Shown: piece by piece, positions 36,253 to 44,951 of the stretch | How positions within the stretch are numbered: position 1 is the stretch's first letter | Layout: the number at the start of each line of letters is the position of its first letter | From: G963556115 sp963675945 | Lineage (GTDB): Bacteria > Planctomycetota > SZUA-567 | Direction of reading: 5' to 3' | Assembly: GCA_963675945.1 (NCBI GenBank) | Contig: OY780932.1 | Span: 1,364,001 to 1,428,000, forward strand | DNA length: 64,000 bases | Program-made: the position numbers and the translations under genes | The notes under the pieces: model-generated | What the model was told of the DNA's origin: nothing | The model's input: only the letters and a program-made list of their open reading frames with translations | Databases searched by the model: none

Positions 36253-37989
36253 ATGCCAAATTCTGCTGCAAAGAGATATAAGATAGAGCTGGGGAAATTC
36301 GAACATTTGGTGCAGGCCAAGCATGAGGATCTAAAGACGGTGATTATCGGGCATCGTAACCCGGATACCGATAGTGTTGCGGCGGCGGCAAGTTATGCTG
36401 AACTCAAACATAAACAAGGGTATAAAAATGTTATTGCCGGGTCTGCCGGGGTGCCGCAGAAACGCACCGAGTTTCTCTTTGAGCGTTTTGGAGTAAAACT
36501 ACCCAAGGTCTTTTCCGACATCAGTCCGCGGGTAAATGATATACTGCATCAGAAGGTGGATACGGTGCAGGTAGGCAGTCCTCTGCTTAAGGCGACAACT
36601 ATGATGAGTGCCAAGCGGGTTGAACGTATTCCGGTGGTGAACAAAGAGCATAAATATGTCGGGATGATCAGCTTCTTCGATCTTGCTGATCGAATGTTTC
36701 AGACCTGTGAGGAGGATGATCCTGAAGGGATACTCGGCAGAACGGTCAATACCAGTATTAATCTGGCGGCGCAGGCGCTTGATGCGAATATTCTCTCGGC
36801 AACAGATCCTGATGCAATGTCATTGCTGCATATCTATGTTGGGGCGATGAATATGTATCATCTCAGAACACGTTTGCTCGAAGGCAAGCAGAATAATGCG
36901 GCGTTGATTGTTGGTGATCGCGGTGAAATTCATAGCTTGGGGATAGAATTAAATGTCAAGTTGATGGTTATTACCGGTGGTTGCAGCATTGATAAGGAGT
37001 TTATCGATGCCGCGCAGACGCGGGGTATCTCCATACTACAGACCAATTATGATTCGGCGTCGACCATAAGACGGCTAAAATTCAGTGCACCGGTGGAGAA
37101 TGCAATAGATAAGAATGCAGAATTTTTTAGGCCGGATGATAAGACCAGGAGTATCCGGCACCGCGTGTTGCTCGCTAATTATGACGCTTTTGCGGTTGTC
37201 GGGAAGAAGGGTGAGTTTCTGGGGATGGTGCATAAACATGATCTACAGAATGAACCACCGCTACGGCTGGTTATGGTGGATCATAATGAGATGGATCAGG
37301 CGGTTGAGGGTGCAGAAGAGGTGCCGATTATCGAGATTGTGGATCATCACCGTCTGGCGATGAAGCCGACGGATCAGCCGATTAGAGTAATAAATGATGT
37401 TATTGGCAGTACCTGTACCTTGATTGCCGAGCAGTATCGGCAGTCAATGATTGATCCTAGCCCAGGGATGGCCGGGGTTATGCTTGGAGGTATTATTACC
37501 GATACGCTACTTCTGCGTTCGCCGACTGCGACCGAGCGGGACGGAAGGATGATCGATTGGTTGGCTGGCATCTGTCAGTGTGATCCGGCTCAACTGGAGC
37601 AGGATATTCTTAATTCCGGTTCGCCACTGGCTAATCTTACACCCTATGATTTGATCAATATTGATCTCAAGCATTATGAGGAGCATGGGTTTAAGTTTGC
37701 TATCGGTCAGATAGAAGAAGCGGGATTTGAGAGCCTGAACAAGCATATCGCCGAGTTGAAGGAGGCCTTGCAGAGTAAGCGTCGGAGTAGGCATCTGGAT
37801 TTTATCGGGCTTATGATTACCAATGTTGTCCGCTCTACCTCGGTTATGCTGGTCGCCGGAGATGAGGATATTCTGTCAAATCTTGAATTTGAAAAATTGA
37901 CCGAGGATTTATATGATCTGCCGGGGATAGTCAGCAGGAAGAAGCAGTTGCTCCCGATTATTCTGAAGATTCTGGAAGAATTTGAGTAA
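36253..37989 (+). CDS. ppaC: Manganese-dependent (family II) inorganic pyrophosphatase with CBS and DRTGG domains
   Basis: 578 residues, about 260 more than a simple family II enzyme. The DHH-type catalytic halves are split: VIIGHRNPDTDSVAAA at the N-terminus, and RLVMVDHNEMDQAVEG and EIVDHHRLAM after the insert. Residues about 85-330 hold a CBS pair (LLKATTMMSAKRVERIPVVN, FAVVGKKGEFLGMVHK) around a DRTGG-like domain (NNAALIVGDRGEI). CBS-type pyrophosphatases are inhibited by AMP or ADP and activated by ATP or diadenosine phosphates. The DHHA2 region ends the protein. It hydrolyses pyrophosphate to drive biosynthesis. Confidence 0.93.
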   Translation: MPNSAAKRYKIELGKFEHLVQAKHEDLKTVIIGHRNPDTDSVAAAASYAELKHKQGYKNVIAGSAGVPQKRTEFLFERFGVKLPKVFSDISPRVNDILHQKVDTVQVGSPLLKATTMMSAKRVERIPVVNKEHKYVGMISFFDLADRMFQTCEEDDPEGILGRTVNTSINLAAQALDANILSATDPDAMSLLHIYVGAMNMYHLRTRLLEGKQNNAALIVGDRGEIHSLGIELNVKLMVITGGCSIDKEFIDAAQTRGISILQTNYDSASTIRRLKFSAPVENAIDKNAEFFRPDDKTRSIRHRVLLANYDAFAVVGKKGEFLGMVHKHDLQNEPPLRLVMVDHNEMDQAVEGAEEVPIIEIVDHHRLAMKPTDQPIRVINDVIGSTCTLIAEQYRQSMIDPSPGMAGVMLGGIITDTLLLRSPTATERDGRMIDWLAGICQCDPAQLEQDILNSGSPLANLTPYDLINIDLKHYEEHGFKFAIGQIEEAGFESLNKHIAELKEALQSKRRSRHLDFIGLMITNVVRSTSVMLVAGDEDILSNLEFEKLTEDLYDLPGIVSRKKQLLPIILKILEEFE

Positions 37990-38223
37990 TTAGCATTGCT
38001 GTGTTGCCCGGGTGTGGATTAGTAGGAGATTATCTGTATAATTGAATACAAGGGATCAATGGTTAATGCTTATGCCTTGAGATTCGGGCGGCTGAGTTTG
38101 AGCGTGTTTGGTTTGCGCTGGGCTATAGCTCGGGGCGGTAGCAGTTGGTAAGATTTATGGTATTGTTGGCTATGTTTATCCGGTTGATTGACAATAAGCT
38201 GGAAGGTAAGTAAGGAGAAGGTC

Positions 38224-39003
38224 GTGTCGAATGTACAATCTATTCAACGGGCGTTCAATATTCTTGAGGTACTCGCTACCGAGAGAGATGGTATGGGGGT
38301 AACCCAGCTCGGAGAGAAGCTTGATCTGCATAAGAGTACGGTACATCGCTTGCTCAATACTATGATGTCGCTAGGTTATATCGATAAGAAACCGGTGACC
38401 GGAGTTTACTGTCTGGGGATGAAATTTGTGGAGCTGGCCAGCCTGTATCTGGGGAGTGTGGAACTCAAGGCGGAAGCAAATTACTATATTCGGGAGTATA
38501 TTGACCGGATCGGACTGCCGATACAAATGGCAATTCTTACGGAGGGCGAGGCGCTCTTTATCGAGAAGGTCGAACAGGCTAATTCTATTCGGGTGTATGC
38601 TGAGATCGGTAGAAGGGTGCCGCTACACTGTTCGAGTGTGGGAAAGGCGTTGCTCTTTGATTATAACCCTGATGAGATAGCCGATCTCTTAAAAGATAAG
38701 GTTCTTAAGAAATATACCAAGCATACGATTACCTCGGTGGAGGAGTTTATCGCCGATGTCAAGGAATCGCGCGAGCGAGGATGGTCGTATAACAAAGGTG
38801 AATTTGAAGCTGATGTCAAGGCTGTGGCGGCTCCAATCTATGATTACCGGGGGATGATTATCGCTGCAATCGGTGCTCCGTATCGTGAGACCAAGACGAG
38901 TAGCTGGCAGCCGGAAGATATTGCAGAACAGGTATGTGAACTGGCAAGACTGATTTCAAAACGTATGGGGTTTAATTATAATTATATTATTAACGGTACT
39001 TGA
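38224..39003 (+). CDS. IclR-family transcriptional regulator
   Basis: 259 residues. A winged helix at about 5-65 (SIQRAFNILEVLATERDGMG, LDLHKSTVHRLLNTMMSLGY) precedes the IclR effector domain (GRRVPLHCSSVGKALL, RGWSYNKGEFEADVKAVAAP, GAPYRET). KdgR, the ketodeoxygluconate-responsive repressor, belongs to this family, and the neighbouring kduD makes a similar role plausible. The GTG at 38224 has AAGGAG about 7 nt upstream, so I prefer it to the in-frame ATG 36 nt earlier. The ABC ATPase gene begins 43 bp downstream. Confidence 0.92.
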   Translation: MSNVQSIQRAFNILEVLATERDGMGVTQLGEKLDLHKSTVHRLLNTMMSLGYIDKKPVTGVYCLGMKFVELASLYLGSVELKAEANYYIREYIDRIGLPIQMAILTEGEALFIEKVEQANSIRVYAEIGRRVPLHCSSVGKALLFDYNPDEIADLLKDKVLKKYTKHTITSVEEFIADVKESRERGWSYNKGEFEADVKAVAAPIYDYRGMIIAAIGAPYRETKTSSWQPEDIAEQVCELARLISKRMGFNYNYIINGT

Positions 39004-39046
39004 GTTGTTTTTGGTAGCGTCTCAGGCATAAGAGTGTGAGGTTGTT

Positions 39047-40456
39047 ATGATTTTAGAGATAGAGAATTTACAGAAGACTGTCCCCGGCGGGAAGATCCTC
39101 AAAGGTGTTGATTTTCAGCTGGAGGAAGGTGAGATACATGCGCTGGTGGGGGCAAACGGTGCGGGAAAGACCTCGCTTATCAAGGTGCTTACCGGTGTCT
39201 ATCCCAAAGATACCGGGACTATTCGTTATGACGGTGAGTATTTTGAACCTGAGAATAGGCGTGAGGCTGAACTCAAAGGGGTGTGCGGGGTATATCATGA
39301 GGTAAATCTGCTCAATAATTTGACTGTGGCTGAGAATCTCTTTATGGAGCGGCAACCGCAGAAACTGGGACTCATCAACTGGAAGGAGATAAACCGGCGG
39401 TCGGTAGAACTACTCAAAGATTTTAGCCTCGATATTGATGTCACCCGGGAACTGAGCGTATATTCGATTGCGGTGCAGCAGATGGTCTCGGTGGCACGGG
39501 CGACAGAGATCAAGCCGAAGGTTCTGGCGCTCGATGAACCTACATCGAGTCTCAATCAGGATGAGGCGGAGCTCCTTTTTCATCATTTGCGGCGTCTGCG
39601 CAGTGAAGGTTGTGCGATTATCTTTGCTACGCATTTTCTTGATCAGGTATATGAATTTTGCGACCGGGTGACTGTGCTTAGGTATGGTGAGAACGTCGGA
39701 ACCTGGAAAGTCGGGGATATCTCTAAGGATAAGCTTATCGGTGTTATAAACGGAGTCGAGGAGGAGGGCGGAACGTCAGGAAAGCTATACCGCCAGCTTG
39801 GAGATGAGTATGAGGTCGTCATGCCAGCCGTGGGGCAGGGTGCGACTGCCGCGGGGAGTGCGTATATGCTGCATACACAGGCAGAGTCTGGTGTTGAACT
39901 GGCAGATATCTTCAGCTCCGGGAGTCTCACTCAGATTGATTTGAGGCTGAAGGTCAGAAAAGCCGAGAGTGAAGAGACGCGGGTCGTGGAGAAGGTGGTG
40001 CGGATCGATAATCCGTCGCTAGAGGGGCTGAGCTCTATAGAGCTGACTCTGGACATGGATAATGAGGATAAAGAGATAGATGCATTAAGCGTGGAGGAGA
40101 ATATTATTCTGGCGCTGCAGGTAAAACGCGGTTGGTTCAGCCTGCTTGCTGAAGATGAACAGAGTGAATATGCCAGGGAGTATGCCAAGCTCTTCTTTGC
40201 TAATATGGATGTTCTACAGCAGAAGGTGGCTAGCCTGGACGCTGAGGCGAGAAGATTGGTTCTGCATGCGCGGCAGTTGGTGGCAGAACCTGCACTTGTA
40301 ATGCTTGAAGAGAAGGGGTGTATCGAGATCTCGGAGCGGGCAGAAGGCTCAAAGTTTGTTCTCTGTATCACCCCGCGGAGTTCGGCAATTATCTTTATCT
40401 CTGCAGAATTGGAGAGAGTCATACAGAGCGGCGATAGTGTGAGGGTTTGTGAGTAG
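39047..40456 (+). CDS. Sugar ABC transporter ATPase (RbsA-type) with degenerate second half
   Basis: 469 residues instead of about 500. The first nucleotide-binding domain is intact: Walker A GANGAGKTS (35-43), the signature-like YSIAVQQMVSVARAT and Walker B VLALDEPTSSL. In the second half the Walker A loop is missing, the signature reads KVASLDAEARRLVLHARQLV and the Walker B is reduced to ALVMLEEKGCIE, so only one site can bind and hydrolyse ATP. In RbsA-type proteins the second site is often weaker, but loss of its P-loop is unusual. No permease follows. A strong terminator at 40548 ends the unit with IclR. Confidence 0.85.
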   Translation: MILEIENLQKTVPGGKILKGVDFQLEEGEIHALVGANGAGKTSLIKVLTGVYPKDTGTIRYDGEYFEPENRREAELKGVCGVYHEVNLLNNLTVAENLFMERQPQKLGLINWKEINRRSVELLKDFSLDIDVTRELSVYSIAVQQMVSVARATEIKPKVLALDEPTSSLNQDEAELLFHHLRRLRSEGCAIIFATHFLDQVYEFCDRVTVLRYGENVGTWKVGDISKDKLIGVINGVEEEGGTSGKLYRQLGDEYEVVMPAVGQGATAAGSAYMLHTQAESGVELADIFSSGSLTQIDLRLKVRKAESEETRVVEKVVRIDNPSLEGLSSIELTLDMDNEDKEIDALSVEENIILALQVKRGWFSLLAEDEQSEYAREYAKLFFANMDVLQQKVASLDAEARRLVLHARQLVAEPALVMLEEKGCIEISERAEGSKFVLCITPRSSAIIFISAELERVIQSGDSVRVCE

Positions 40457-40547
40457 GAGGGTGTTTATACGGCTTCGCCGCGGTTAGAGGTAGAATTAGT
40501 AATACTGGCTTTGCCCGATTGCAGGTGGATCGGGCAGGGCGGTTGAG

Positions 40548-40581
40548 GATAATGTATTTGGAAAAATACATTATCTTTTTT
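40548..40581 (+). terminator. Terminator after the ABC ATPase gene
   Basis: Perfect 12-bp stem GATAATGTATTT/AAATACATTATC (40548-40559 and 40564-40575), GGAA loop, T6. A second hairpin, TGCCCGAT/ATCGGGCA (40512-40536), precedes it. Confidence 0.95.
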
Positions 40582-40676
40582 ATCTGTACTATAGTGTGAA
40601 ACGATGTTTTGAATTTAGTGGGCTTGTATTTCCAGGTAATTTTTCTATGAGGGAGAGTGTAAGAGGAGGAGATAGG

Positions 40677-41697
40677 ATGAAAGCAAGTCTATTTAGAGGG
40701 GATAAGATATTTGAATTTACCGAAGTTGACGCGGTTGATCCGGGAGTCGGCGAGGTATAGGTGCAGGTGGCGTATTGCGGTATTTGTGGGACAGATCTGC
40801 ATATTTATCAGGGGGCAATGGCGCAGCGGCTAAGTCTGCCGCAACCTATTGGCCATGAGATATCAGGGACTATTGCTCAGGTGGGGCCGGGGGTAGAGGG
40901 ATTGACCCCGGGGCAGAAGGTTACGGTACGTCCGTCTCGACCCTTGTGGCGATTGCCCGGCATGTAGGGCGGGATATAGTTATATCTGTCATAAGCTCAA
41001 GTTTATGGGTATTGATACGGTTGGAGGTTTTCAGGAATACTGGAACGTGCCGGCGCATACTATTCATAAATTACCAGAGGCTATAGATCTGCAGCGGGCA
41101 GCGTTGAATGAGCCGCTAGCGGTAGCTTGCCACGATGTCCGGATGTCACGCCTCAAGGCGGGTGAAGATGTGGTGGTAATTGGAGGAGGGTCTATCGGTA
41201 TACTTGTGGCTCTGGTTGCTGAGCAAGCGGGAGCCAAGGTTATTATCAGTGAGGTAAGTGAGTATCGTCTGAGGATTGCTAAAAAACTCGGTTTTGCTAC
41301 GGTAAATCCGCTCACAGAAGATGCGGTGGAGTTTGTAACTGCCGCGACTGGAGGTAAGGGCGCCGAGGTGGTGTTTGAGGTTTCGGGGGTACAGGCTGGG
41401 GTGGATTATATGATTCAGATCGCAGCGACGCGGGGCAGAGTGGTACTGGTGGCGATTCATGCTGAGAAGAAGGCGGTTGACCTATTTTGCTTCTTCTGGA
41501 GAGAACTTGAGCTTATCGGCGTACGTGTTTATAAGCCGGAGGATTTTGATAAGGCTATTGAACTGATTGCCAACGAACAGATTGAGCTGGGGGATATCAT
41601 TACCGAGGTAAAGAATCTTGATGAGATATCAGAGGTCTTTGAGAATACTATCGGCAACGCGCAGGCGATGAAGATTGTGGTTGAATGTAGTCAGTAA
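40677..41697 (+). pseudogene. Interrupted zinc-dependent alcohol dehydrogenase (sorbitol/threonine dehydrogenase type)
   Basis: Starting at the ATG at 40677 the protein reads MKASLFRGDKIFEFTEV, but codon 28 is TAG (40758-40760), where relatives have a hydrophobic residue. The frame continues through VAYCGICGTDLHIYQG and HEISGTIAQVGPG to about 40944, where one extra base (in CCCTTGTGG) shifts the frame. The next frame gives CGDCPACRAGYSYICH (structural zinc Cys), then VVVIGGGSIGILVALVAEQA and an intact C-terminus to 41697. With these two single-base lesions repaired the protein is about 339 residues and complete. This is recent inactivation or sequence error; the rest has not drifted. It would oxidise a sugar acid or polyol, fitting the neighbouring kduD. 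Confidence 0.88.
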
Positions 41698-41763
41698 AGA
41701 TTGCTGCCGACTGAGGTGGCGGTAATATATTGGAGTAGAAAAAGTTGAAGGAGGATTGAGGTA

Positions 41764-42534
41764 ATGAGTATTTTGAGTGATTTCAGTCTTGAGGGTAAAA
41801 CTGCATTGGTTACCGGGTGTAAGCGCGGAATCGGTATGGGTATGGCGCTGGGGCTGGCTGAAGCGGGAGCGGACATTATCGGCGTATCCGCTACGCTTGA
41901 GAGTAGCGGCAGTGAGATCGAGAAGGCAGTAACGGCACTGGGGCGGAAGTTTAGGGGTTATGCCTGTGATTTTGCTGATCGTCAGGCACTGTATGAGTTT
42001 ATTGGAAAGGTACAGGAAGATTCAGGTGCACCAGATATTTTGGTCAATAATGCCGGAATGATTCTGCGTGAACCAGCTGTAAATCATTCTGATGAGTATT
42101 GGGATAAGGTTATGGAAGTCAACCTGAATTCACAGTTTGTCATGGCGCGGGAGTTCGGCAGGGGTATGGTAGAGCGTGGGAGCGGGAAGATTATCTTTAC
42201 TGCATCGCTCTTGACCTTCCAGGGTGGTATAACTGTTCCGGGGTATGCGGCGAGTAAGGGTGGTATCGGTCAGTTGACGATGGCTCTTTCCAATGAGTGG
42301 GCGGGCAAGGGTGTGCAGGTCAATGCGATTGCTCCCGGTTATATCGCTACCGATAATACCCAGGCTTTGCAGGATGATCCGGTGCGGAGTGAGGCAATTC
42401 TGGGGCGTATCCCGGCTGGGCGCTGGGGTAAACCTCAAGACTTCAAAGGGCCGATTGTCTTTCTGGCTTCAGCGGCATCCGATTATATGACTGGGCATGT
42501 AATGCTGGTAGATGGTGGCTGGATGGGGCGTTAA
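41764..42534 (+). CDS. kduD: Short-chain dehydrogenase, KduD-like (2-deoxy-D-gluconate 3-dehydrogenase type)
   Basis: 256 residues. Start MSILSDFSLEGKTALVTGCKR resembles KduD. The cofactor loop is TGCKRGIGMGMAL; NNAG is present; the active site has Ser in TASLLTFQGG and YAASKGG (YxxxK); PGYIATDNTQAL and GRIPAGRWGKPQDF are characteristic of the KduD/gluconate dehydrogenase group. KduD reduces 5-keto-4-deoxyuronate-derived ketodeoxygluconate, feeding KdgK. GGAGG lies about 6 nt before the ATG. It follows the interrupted dehydrogenase by 66 bp and shares its strand; a hairpin follows. Confidence 0.85.
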   Translation: MSILSDFSLEGKTALVTGCKRGIGMGMALGLAEAGADIIGVSATLESSGSEIEKAVTALGRKFRGYACDFADRQALYEFIGKVQEDSGAPDILVNNAGMILREPAVNHSDEYWDKVMEVNLNSQFVMAREFGRGMVERGSGKIIFTASLLTFQGGITVPGYAASKGGIGQLTMALSNEWAGKGVQVNAIAPGYIATDNTQALQDDPVRSEAILGRIPAGRWGKPQDFKGPIVFLASAASDYMTGHVMLVDGGWMGR

Positions 42535-42563
42535 ACTACGCGCAAGCAAGTTGTTGATGTAGA

Positions 42564-42597
42564 AGTGGAGGAAGGATCGCTAGACCCTTTCTCCACT
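42564..42597. terminator. Convergent-gap hairpin after kduD
   Basis: Stem AGTGGAG/CTCCACT (42564-42570 and 42591-42597) extended by AAGG/CCTT with a bulge. No clear T-tract, so either strand could be served; weaker than the other terminators. Confidence 0.5.
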
Positions 42598-42617
42598 GTT
42601 ATTACTCTCAACTTTGG

Positions 42618-43490
42618 TTATATCAAAAGGCTTAGAGCATGGGGTGGATCGATGCCGGAGACAGCTGAAATCGCTTCTGGATTATTGAGCAACATCCCTG
42701 AGATCTCTTCGATAGAATCCTCTATACCGGTGTCGATTACAGGTTGCTCAAGTCCGTCGGTAAAGCTGCCGAGCGCATTGCCGATGTCATTGAGCAGATT
42801 ATTGCGGTGCATCTCAGTTGAAACCTGAAGCGCTGCAACTTCTTCTCGAGCCTGCGTGACTATCTCCTCAGCGCTAGTGGAATCCAAAGAGACGTCTCCG
42901 CGGAGGGAGGATAAAGAGAGGTCGTCTCCAATCCTGCCCAGCCCAGCGGTACTGATCTCAAGATCCAGAGAGTAGACCTCTTTGTACCTGGATAAGAAGT
43001 CCATCAGCTCTCTACCGGTATGGTCGATACCTTCCAGATACTTGTCGGTATTCTCCTGCAGTTTCTGCTGCTCTACTGCCAGCTCCTCGGAATTTGCTCC
43101 CAGGTTGATACTCTTTTCTTCGGTATCGGCCTCTGCCTCCTGTTCCTTACTTTCCAGCTTCTGCGCAAAGGTAAGCTCTTCTTCAACTCCCCAGAGATTG
43201 CTTGAGATATTCTCCAGTGCAGTCTGGACTCCATCCAGAGTATTGACCTCTTCTTGCAGCGAAGCAATGCGACTCAAGCTGCTCTGGGATGAGGTTTGGC
43301 GGGTTGCGGCTTTGTTACTCAGCTCATTGCTGTCTTGAGTAGGCTTGAACTGATTGGCTCTCTCTTGAGTTGCTGCAGGAAGAGAGATGCCGCTTGAAAG
43401 CTTACTCAGTGCTGGTTTGGTGCTGGCCAATTGAGTGGAGTCCCCACTAGCTTTGGGGTTGAGAGCATTTTTATTGATATTCACAGTCAT
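42618..43490 (-). CDS. Flagellin-locus helical protein of unknown function
   Basis: 290 residues, rich in Ser, Glu and Leu, with long coiled-coil stretches (about 75-175) and no membrane segment. The N-terminus MTVNINKNALN and the C-terminus DPPHALSLLI resemble the extreme ends of flagellins (M-x-x-I-N-x-N ... V-L-S-L-L), but no conserved flagellin core is visible. AAGGAGAAAACC precedes the ATG, the same leader as its two neighbours. It is the last of four minus-strand flagellin-locus genes, so a role as filament-associated or minor filament component is inferred only from position. Confidence 0.65.
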   Translation of the reverse strand: MTVNINKNALNPKASGDSTQLASTKPALSKLSSGISLPAATQERANQFKPTQDSNELSNKAATRQTSSQSSLSRIASLQEEVNTLDGVQTALENISSNLWGVEEELTFAQKLESKEQEAEADTEEKSINLGANSEELAVEQQKLQENTDKYLEGIDHTGRELMDFLSRYKEVYSLDLEISTAGLGRIGDDLSLSSLRGDVSLDSTSAEEIVTQAREEVAALQVSTEMHRNNLLNDIGNALGSFTDGLEQPVIDTGIEDSIEEISGMLLNNPEAISAVSGIDPPHALSLLI

Positions 43491-43551
43491 GGTTTTCTCC
43501 TTGTCAATGTGAATTAAAATGCTTTAGTAATGCTTGTCGGGTCTCAACTCG

Positions 43552-44376
43552 CTAAGCTGTAAAGCTGGTGCCACTACCTATATTATAGAATGATGCCTGG
43601 TAGGACATCGCGGCGTTGGCCGCAGCCGCCTGGTTACTCAATGAGGTCAGGAGCGCCGATTCTTCGGCATCATTGACTTTTATTATATCGTTATATGACT
43701 GCGAGTAGCCGGTGTTGCTGTCAGACATGATAGAGTTGGCATACTCGAAGAGATTACGGTAAGCTGAGATTGAAGCGTTGTTTTTGGTGACCGTGCTGGT
43801 GGCGGTAGTAATTGTAGCCGCCGCATCAGCGGTAATATCGCCAGTAGTACTCAGACCTAGACCGGCCAGGGAGATAGCTGTGAATGAGAGCGAGGTTGAA
43901 CCTGCAGTAGCGAAGGCTTTCTCGCTGACGCTGGTGGAGCCGGGAGCTGAGCCGTCGAGAACAGCTTGATCCTTGTATTTGGCACCTTCCACCAGAGAAT
44001 CAATACTGAGGGCATAGGCCTTGTACTCTTCGGCGAGTGCGGCCTTGGCAGCGGTATCGGTCTCGTTGGTGTATTCCTCCTTGAGCGAGGACATCTCGTT
44101 GAGAATCGAGGTTACCTGATCCTGTGCTTCAAGTATACCGTCGAACTGACCAAGGGTATAGTTGTTATTGTCAATAGCTTTGGCGTTCTCGGCGATATCT
44201 TCCTGCAGGCCTTGTGCCTTGAGAATCATGCCTGGAGCGTCAGAGACGTGGTTGTACTTGAGCCCGGAATTGATACGGGCGATTGAATCACTTGCCAGTC
44301 GGTTGATGTTGGAGATAGTATTGAGGGATTGAGTCATACTCCCGCTCAGACCAGCATTTACGTTTAAAATACTCAT
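43552..44376 (-). CDS. Flagellin-like protein
   Basis: 274 residues. The N-terminal D0/D1 region is recognisable: MSILNVNAGLSGSMTQSLNT, then INSGLKYNHVSDAPGMILKA, which matches the SSGLRINSAADDAAG motif of flagellins. A short, Ser/Thr/Ala-rich middle (about 150-200, ATITTATSTVTKNN) replaces the outer domains. The C-terminus (SLSNQAAAANAAMSYQASFY) is helical but diverges from the usual ILQQASTAMLAQAN sequence. AAGGAGG lies 6 nt before the ATG. It would assemble into, or cap, the filament. Confidence 0.75.
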   Translation of the reverse strand: MSILNVNAGLSGSMTQSLNTISNINRLASDSIARINSGLKYNHVSDAPGMILKAQGLQEDIAENAKAIDNNNYTLGQFDGILEAQDQVTSILNEMSSLKEEYTNETDTAAKAALAEEYKAYALSIDSLVEGAKYKDQAVLDGSAPGSTSVSEKAFATAGSTSLSFTAISLAGLGLSTTGDITADAAATITTATSTVTKNNASISAYRNLFEYANSIMSDSNTGYSQSYNDIIKVNDAEESALLTSLSNQAAAANAAMSYQASFYNIGSGTSFTA

Positions 44377-44465
44377 GGTTTTCCTCCTTGTTGGTGAATA
44401 CCGATGATATGTGTCGGCATTCTGTCTTCTTCCGTGAAAGATGGTATCCATTCCCATCTAACTTG

Positions 44466-44488
44466 ACTCTATACATCCGGTATAGAGT
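44466..44488. terminator. Hairpin between two flagellin-locus genes
   Basis: Perfect 9-bp stem ACTCTATAC/GTATAGAGT (44466-44474 and 44480-44488) with a 5-nt loop in the 245-bp gap. It may attenuate transcription or protect a processed transcript; there is no T-tract. Confidence 0.4.
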
Positions 44489-44621
44489 GTACTGCTTGCT
44501 GGCCGGATAAGGATATTCCCGATCTCTATGCGTAACCAGCGGAACTGCTGAAGTTTTGACTCCTCCAGCACGAGCATTCTTTATACCATGGCACCCTCCT
44601 TTATGCTAAATTATAACTGAA

Positions 44622-44903
44622 TTATGCTTGATTTGAGAGTAGTCGAGTGCGGTGCAGAGTATGACTGCCGGCGACCAGGAGCAGGTGGAGGTACATGCTT
44701 GAAGCGAAGTCAGCTGTTATCGTATCAATTCCGGCAGAATCGATATTGGTTCTGGCAATATCCTCCTCATAGACCTTCCGGCTGGGAAACTGGATAATTT
44801 TACGGGCACTCTTGCGGTTGTGTTTGATCTGCCTCTGTATCTGCTCATCTTGCAGTAGGTTGTTTATGCTGCTTACGGCGTTGTTTGTTGAATTGATAAC
44901 CAT
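44622..44903 (-). CDS. Small protein in the flagellin locus
   Basis: 93 residues. It begins MVINSTNNAVSSINNLL, which recalls a flagellin N-terminus (M-x-I-N-x-N), then has a basic stretch (KHNRKSARKIIQFPSRK) and ends with a hydrophobic helix (SSMYLHLLLVAGSHTLHRTR). It lacks the flagellin core and C-terminus. The ribosome site AAGGAGAAGACC matches those of its neighbours, so it is expressed with them. Function unknown; a secreted or filament-associated peptide, or a regulatory protein, are both possible. Confidence 0.6.
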   Translation of the reverse strand: MVINSTNNAVSSINNLLQDEQIQRQIKHNRKSARKIIQFPSRKVYEEDIARTNIDSAGIDTITADFASSMYLHLLLVAGSHTLHRTRLLSNQA

Positions 44904-44951
44904 GGTCTTCTCCTTGGGTTGAGTCTTCGGTTGTAAGTAATAGCAGGCTGC

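Noticed and set aside
40758..40760. TAG in the dehydrogenase as a pyrrolysine or recoded codon
   Set aside because: A second, frameshifting lesion follows in the same gene, and no recoding signal is visible, so plain interruption is simpler.
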